Shown here in pieces: positions 58,269 through 64,000 of a stretch of DNA of 64,000 nt. Every line of letters starts with the position of its first letter. The first letter of the stretch is position 1. The stretch is from Circinella umbellata. Lineage: Eukaryota; Mucoromycota; Mucoromycetes; Mucorales; Lichtheimiaceae. The translations under genes were made by a program, and so were the position numbers. The notes beneath the pieces were generated by a model. It saw only the letters and a list, made by a program, of their open reading frames with translations, was not told the origin of the DNA and did no database searches. The DNA lies in the NCBI GenBank assembly GCA_025093555.1, contig JAIWNF010000025.1, positions 496,001-560,000 of the forward strand, in the 5' to 3' direction.

Positions 58269-61200
58269 AATGAAAATATATTAGAAGGATTTATGGGAAG
58301 GGAATCAAAAATGTGTGCGTAAGGAGTGCGACGGCTAAAAGAGAGTGAATGAATAAAAAAAAAGAAGAAAAAGCATAAAAAGAACTTCTTGAGTCGTTTA
58401 TATATATTATTTTACAAAAAACTTTTTTTTCTTGTACCACAATCCAATAGAGCTTTGTATAACATTTAAGCTGCCGAACAGCGCCGCGTGGGTGAACTTT
58501 TTTTTGTTTTTTGCTGGCTGTAGCGCGCATACCATAATGGAAAAAAACCAAGACCCTTTTTTTATTCTTTTAGTCTAATTTCTCTACGTCTGGAAACTTT
58601 TTTACGGGATTAATTATTATCATGATCACTGAACTAGCAGGTTAAATTATCAAAAAAAAAAGTTAAACTTTACTTTATACAGAAAAAAAATAGTGAAAAA
58701 GAAAAAATTATTATCTTTGGAAAGTATTAGTCAATTAAGTGATTCCACAAAAAATAAAGCGGTAGAATTCCATCCTCTTATTTTCTTCCTCCCTCTTTCT
58801 CTCGAATCAAAGCGTGCTTCAAATTTAAAAATAGACAAGTTTTATCCAATTATAATAATATATGCATAGAATTAATCGATACCCAATTGTACAAATCATT
58901 ACATAGACCACGAGTCCAGCATATCTCCGCTTCCACGGCTTGAGTTTTACAAAAAAAAAAGCTTAATAAATAATAACGAATTCATATGAACATTAGTTTG
59001 TGTAGGTTATTACCTCAAGATATTTCATTTTATTTTTTTATTTGATATTACTATTATTCAACTGTAAAAATTGCATATCTATATATGCTTATATATAACT
59101 TATCATTATAATTCATTTTATTGTCACTGGCTACGTTGTTCAATAAAGAACCCCAAGGCGGCCGTGCACACTATTTTAGCAAATTTTTTTAAATAGCGAG
59201 TGTCGTACACAAATAACTGTTAGTTGGCAACATTATGCTACTGTTAAAACTTGTTTGTAATACTTTTTCAAAATATTTCCCCTGATTTAATACTTCTTTT
59301 TCTTTATCGGTTATTCCCGGTTCCGAAAGTCGAAAATTCCAAAAATGTCTCAATTTAATAAAGTTTTGATAATCAGTTTGGCTGAATTTACTTTTCAAAT
59401 ATGATATAAATTATACGGTGATAAACCATCATATCATATAATCGAAACACTTTTGTATTTTCTTATTACTACTAAGATTTATATAGACTCACTATATTAA
59501 TACTAACCCCTTGTAGCAATAATATAATTTTCTCGTCATCGTATAATATCGAAAAAAAAAACATAAAAAGGTTGTCAGTGTTCAGGATGAATATTTCAGG
59601 AAGATTCATATGAAATACGTGAAAAATGAATCAACTGAATTGTATCTTATATTTTTATATGTTTCATATATACAATACTACTATTCTATTCAACATTTAA
59701 TTTACTTTGTGTAAATTGAAATTTTTATACCACAAACCACCGGCCCTTCCTATTGGGCATCATTCCAAATGTTTCCTAAGAAGTTGGTAGAAGTCCATGA
59801 GAATCCATGGTTTTGATAGCACGATGAAAATCGATAGTTCATTAACACTAATATATTAGGTACGTATAAACAGGTATATTTATAGCGTTTAGTGAAATTC
59901 TTTAATGCAGTATTACTTTTATAAATATTCATGGAACTTCATGCTTTTGAAATGACTTACAACTGTATATAAGCTTGAAATCTACATTGTTTATTAATGT
60001 ATAAAGTGTGTCTTAGCAGTTTTATTTCTACTACAGTATTGTCAATAGAATTTTGCTCACGTTTTAAGATACCCATAACTTAATGCTGTACCTTTTTTTA
60101 GGAGCTTATATACACAAAGATAAAATGTAGTAAAGGAGTTCGTGAGAAAATAAACCATACTTTTGGTTCCATTTCCATGTGTTACGCAAACAACCCTAAA
60201 CTAAATATTTATGCTTTCATGACAGTTGATAGATATTCATAATTCTACAATTATAAATAGTTCATGCTTATTATAAAGAGCCACAGATTAGTCATGACTA
60301 TTCATTGTAGTTCATGTGAATCATATATCAGATATCTATAGATTTTCATAGAGAGTTATAACTACATAGAAGTTCGTTCACGTTTTGCATGTACTTAGTT
60401 ATTTAATGCATACTCATGCATATCTACTTGCAGTGAATATGCATAGTTTGGTATAAGTATGAAATTATATTGATGTCCGTTTTCACTACAAAATATTTTG
60501 ATTGCTTCATGATATTTCTACTCCATTTGCCTTACTGGCGGTTTGTATGTAATACATTAATATGGATATATATATACTATCTTAAAAAAATTTTCCCTTC
60601 CGCCAAAAAAAGTTTGATATATAATAGATATCATTGGTACTTATAGTAGCATAGATGATACTATTAATCCCTGGATAGTACATTAAAAATAAGGTTACGC
60701 ATCTGTCACTTTGTTAATATTTATACTATTAAATGGTGATAATGAAGGATTTTTGTATTAAACTGTAAATAAAATTCGGCCGCACGACAGAAGAAGGTTT
60801 TTGGTAGACTTGGAAAAGGCAAACAAACCCAAAATTATATGGAAGTGATTTGTAGTTCTGTGGGTCAAAAGAAAAGTCGATCTTTTGCTCATAACTTTAA
60901 TAAAAATCCCTTTATTATTGTACATATGTCACATTATCGAGTATTTAACAAATTTCAGAAATTGTTTTTCTGTAAGATGCATTAACAAATCTGTAAGGGT
61001 GCTACTTTGGTGGCCTTAACTAAGTCTACATACAAAATCTCAAAAGAATATACATTATTGAAGATACGCTTTCCCATTATAATAATAAAGCCCCGATTAC
61101 ATCGACTGAAAGACTTATCTTAAGATAGTACGTAAAAGCTAAAAAAAAACCCTTAAACACTATACATACGACATAAGACCCTTATAATACATCTTAAAGA

Positions 61201-61995
61201 CTTGGGTATAAATGGAACAAGATGAGCATTTTATTATATTGTCATCTAGTATAGTAAAATGGTTAATGAGGTGCTACATCTTCTTTCATTTATATAAAAA
61301 AAGCTACCCACAATATAGACAGCCTGGGTAGTTAAAAAGATAAATTAGAAGCGACAGTGATAAATTCTAGGATATGTAGAAGACAAATTATATCAGATAG
61401 TAAAGAGATACTAAAGTCAAGCAACAAGAAGATGTGGGCTTTTTTTTGTGTGTGGGTTCTTGATACGTATATAGAAAAAAGCATATTTTACGATCAGACA
61501 AAAAAAGAAAAATCACAAAGTTTGAATTCAAGAATATTTCATTGAAAGCCTTTGTCACAAAAAATTAAAGGATTAAAATCCTTCAAGCATTGTGTTTTAG
61601 TTAAGACTTCATATTGTGTATGTGACATTTTGAATTAAGTTGATAAGTTCAATAATACACTGATCAGTGTATTTCCTGCTGTGTTATGGGGGGCTATTAT
61701 AAAAAAAAAAGTAAAAAAAGGCCCACTTCAAGAGCATGGATCTGATACGACCAATGTCCGTAATACAGTACCTCCCGGATTCTAAACTTCTTTTGAAGGG
61801 GTGTTACGTTGCCTTCTTCTTTTTTTTTGGTGTATCTTCTTTGTGAGATGTATCCATATTTTGAGTGCTATTCTTCATACTTTGAGATATATTTTTTTCA
61901 CTTCGTTAGGTATTTTCTTGAAATACAATCTATTGGATTTCATCAGGAACTTAGTGCTAATTAGAGATACAATGCATCAATACATAATCAATATG
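58269..61995. other. Long AT-rich spacer, no gene seen
   Basis: 58269-58560 is the Kre9-like gene's promoter side. 59740-60480 is rich in TTCATG/CATGAA and TCATA words that may be an old palindromic repeat, but no clear ends were found. Short frames at 59189-59398 (-) and 61357-61545 (+) carry no motif. Confidence 0.35.
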
Positions 61996-63022
61996 ACAGT
62001 ATAATAACAGGCTTTATCTTTCGCACGTATTTGATGCTCTAGCCATGTATGAAACACGACAATAGATACCGTTTTCTCCTTGATCAAATTCATTGCTAAT
62101 AATAAAATGATGCATAACTTGGAGATCGACTTCTTCCTTGCCACTTAAGCTTCTTTTTTGTCAGCTTTAGTCATGTCATTAGCCTCATAATGCTCAAAAA
62201 GTAGTTTTGTACTTAAATTATTATTTTCTGTTTCATCCACATCAATAGTTGTATGTCAAAGCATGGTAAAGGGGTATATGTATCTGCAAAGATGGTGGCA
62301 ATGGGAATAGGATGCAGAAAGAAACACCAATGATCTATTTTTTTATATTCTTCGGGAACAATAAAAATGATAAGCGCATTTTGGCCTAAACAAGGATGTT
62401 TTTGAATATTGGCCCGATCTGTGAAGGTACATAGTATAGATACAAGGTTCTATAGTATTTCAAGTTTTATAAGCATAAAGAATGTTATTTTATTATTCTT
62501 TTTTTTGCTAAGTGGATATTTCCCATAATTCTTTCCGTTCCAGCTCGAAAATTCAAAAAAAAAAAAACCCCCCATCTTCTGCCAACTCGCTTTAATCACA
62601 CGCCAAACGGAACCCCCCCCCACCACCAACTCAAAATTAGCACACTGCCAAATTGAAAATGGCCCTCTATCAACTAGTAGGAAGAAACAACTTTCCACGT
62701 GATAGCTTGGCCAGCATGTACGGTGAATCGAAAACCTAATTAAGTTATTATATTGAATTATTGGAAACTGCACCAACCAAAATGTATTAATCTTGATGAG
62801 TTGTAAAGTCGATTGTGTCATATTATATATAAGCAGATTATTTACATCTAGTGAAACGTCGCTTTTGACATATACAGTGAGTATGCACATGCGTGTCAAA
62901 AAATAGAATAAAACATAATATGTAGAAGAACGTTCTAAGAACATATTATCTGTGGGAGTACAGTAGACAAAGTTGTTTTTTTCAAACATATGTGTCAGTA
63001 AGATAAATTTCATCATATGCAT
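61996..63022 (-). pseudogene. Decayed reading frame of unknown family
   Basis: On the minus strand a frame runs from ATG at 63022 to TAG at 62450-62452 (190 codons) and continues in the same frame for about 75 more codons to about 62222 (FTDRANIQKHPCLGQNALII, DHWCFFLHPIPIATIFADTY). After a frame change it reads TIDVDETENNNLSTKLLFEH, and after a second one GKEEVDLQVMHHFIISNEFD then ENGIYCRVSYMARASN to TAA near 62015. This length of near-continuous coding in AT-rich DNA is unlikely by chance, so it is probably a pseudogene. The family is not recognised. The earliest 120 residues are less protein-like. Confidence 0.4.
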
Positions 63023-63621
63023 AAATATTTTACCTTATACATTTTGAATCGCATGGCATAAATTCATTATATGTCGAGAAAAAGAGGTCATGGTGATAAA
63101 GACGTTTCTTACAATCTATGAAAAATGCTTTTTCTCTATGATGCTACTCTTGAATGTCGTGCTCCATGTTAGCACATCTAACGATTGAGTTCAATTGAAT
63201 GATCTCAAATATGGCTATTATGTAACTGAAAAAGAAAGTACTTTAACGAAGAGCAAGTAAAATAAGAAATATTTGTAAGATCGATTAAACACATGGATTC
63301 GGTTTGTTATAAACAAAAATACATTAACATTGGTTTATACGATTTTTTTACCCGATCTTCCTATTTTGATATGGCTTATAGTGATTTCTCTCTTCTAAAA
63401 ACATAAATCATTTGATACCAATATATAAAATTACTTATTCTTTTTGTTTATTTGAAGTATAATTTTTTTAGCAACAATAATACACGAGTATATTTGTTCC
63501 TATCCATACAACTTGACGTTCATAAGACACAAAAACGGTTTGTGCTGATACAATAGTTTTTTTAACAAAATAAGAACATTATAACAAGAGTAACAACAGC
63601 TCTCACTAAAAAACCAGAACA
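63023..63621. other. Spacer before the right-edge gene
   Basis: AT-rich, no coding signal. Its end contains the A-rich leader directly before the ATG at 63622. Confidence 0.35.
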
Positions 63622-64000
63622 ATGCTGCCACAAAGTCCCTTACGTCGACCGATTAGTGCAAGTATCAGTATTGAAGGTATACGTCTCTCACAACACCAAG
63701 CACGACTGTCTTTAGCATTAACATACTAATCATTTGGAAATATTTATAGCCACGATTACCTAGGACGGGTATAAACTACAACAGCTATTAGTTTCTTATA
63801 GACAACATTTAATGCAAGCGACAAGAATAAAATCAAACTTATCTTGTTTTGTTAAAACGAGTCAAGCAAATGATCTACCGTAGAGCTCCAGCAATGCCTT
63901 CACCCAAAGCTTTTCGATTCGATCGGTACGACATGCTCAACTTGGGGCAGACCAAGTCTTGCAAGCCATGACGACACGATTGCTCAACGATAATCCCACT
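63622..64000 (+). CDS. Partial gene of unknown family with two in-frame TAG codons, cut by the window edge
   Basis: Exon 1 (63622-63676) reads MLPQSPLRRPISASISIE and ends G/GTATAC. The acceptor TTTATAG at 63749, 24 bases after a CTAAT branch-like site, leads to exon 2 from 63750. In the joined frame the protein continues ATIT, TAG (63761-63763), then DGYKLQQLLVSYRQHLMQA and SNLSCFVKTSQANDLP, TAG (63881-63883), then SSSNAFTQSFSIRSVRHAQL and GADQVLQAMTTRLLNDNPT to the edge. The frame is the same throughout and both breaks are TAG. Either it is a pseudogene, the splice model is wrong, or the codons are read through. The family is not recognised. Confidence 0.4.

Noticed and set aside
59740..60480. 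Palindromic repeat element suggested by many TTCATG/CATGAA words
   Set aside because: No pair of ends or target duplication could be found; the word density may reflect local composition.
61996..64000. Reassigned TAG codon in this organism
   Set aside because: Intact conserved genes in the window show no internal TAG, and both loci with TAG also show other signs of decay or uncertain models.
1..64000. tRNA or rRNA genes and CRISPR-like arrays
   Set aside because: No B-box-like GGTTCGAATCC with a matching cloverleaf, no rRNA blocks and no regularly spaced direct repeats were seen on reading; a covariance-model scan would be decisive for tRNAs.

Overview
The window looks like nuclear DNA of an AT-rich, intron-rich early-diverging fungus, most probably Mucoromycota (Mucorales-like); the genus cannot be fixed from the sequence. 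Reasons: short GT-AG introns with CTAAT/TAAT branch-like stretches, TAA as the usual stop, fungal families (Cdc11-type septin, Sst2/FlbA-type RGS protein, Gcn20, Kre9/Knh1-type wall protein, Ndc10-like recombinase), and low gene density (about a dozen intact genes in 64 kb, separated by transposon relics and AT-rich spacers). Splice models below were assembled by hand from both strands, and exon phases were checked to join.

Layout. 1-7.1 kb is a transposon graveyard: a very AT-rich Merlin/IS1016-like transposase with frameshifts, a small companion ORF interrupted by TGA, a Crypton/Ndc10-like tyrosine recombinase gene that is frameshifted and lacks its 3' end, and a complete but dead Tc1/mariner-type element (5482-7040) with roughly 100 bp terminal inverted repeats and TA target duplication. 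7.6-10.2 kb (-) is an RGS/DEP regulator of G-protein signalling. 10.2-20.5 kb holds no convincing intact gene; it contains a LINE zinc-binding tail (13.3-13.8 kb) and nested inverted-repeat elements (16.0-17.8 kb).

20.5-30 kb: a small conserved-looking protein, a Cdc11-type septin whose P-loop is encoded by a 19-nt microexon, a large ankyrin protein resembling Hos4 of the Set3 deacetylase complex (-), and mitochondrial ribosomal protein uL6m. 34.2-38.5 kb (-): a 13-exon septation-type (Cdc7/SepH-like) kinase fused to an N-terminal calponin-homology domain and a C-terminal C1-like zinc finger. 40.5-46.9 kb (+): Gcn20-type ABC-F ATPase, V-ATPase subunit C and the mitochondrial ATPase inhibitor IF1. 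48.6-50.1 kb (-): an unrecognised Ser/Thr-rich protein.

52.2-54.7 kb (-) carries a decayed gene with RuvC-I-like and RuvC-III-like motifs around a zinc ribbon, best read as a Fanzor/TnpB-like transposon nuclease. It is followed by bL32m (+), a 317-bp MITE, and a secreted GPI-anchored Kre9/Knh1-domain protein (-) with strongly biased codons. 58.3-63.6 kb is mostly empty except for a decayed frame of unknown family (62.0-63.0 kb). A partial gene with two in-frame TAG codons runs off the right edge.

Functionally the intact genes are unlinked housekeeping and morphogenesis functions: septin, septation kinase and RGS protein for polarity and signalling; Gcn20, uL6m and bL32m for translation; VMA5 and IF1 for ATPases. 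No operon-like logic is expected in a eukaryote. The notable biology lies in the diversity of transposase and nuclease families in one window and in the unusual exon and domain architectures.
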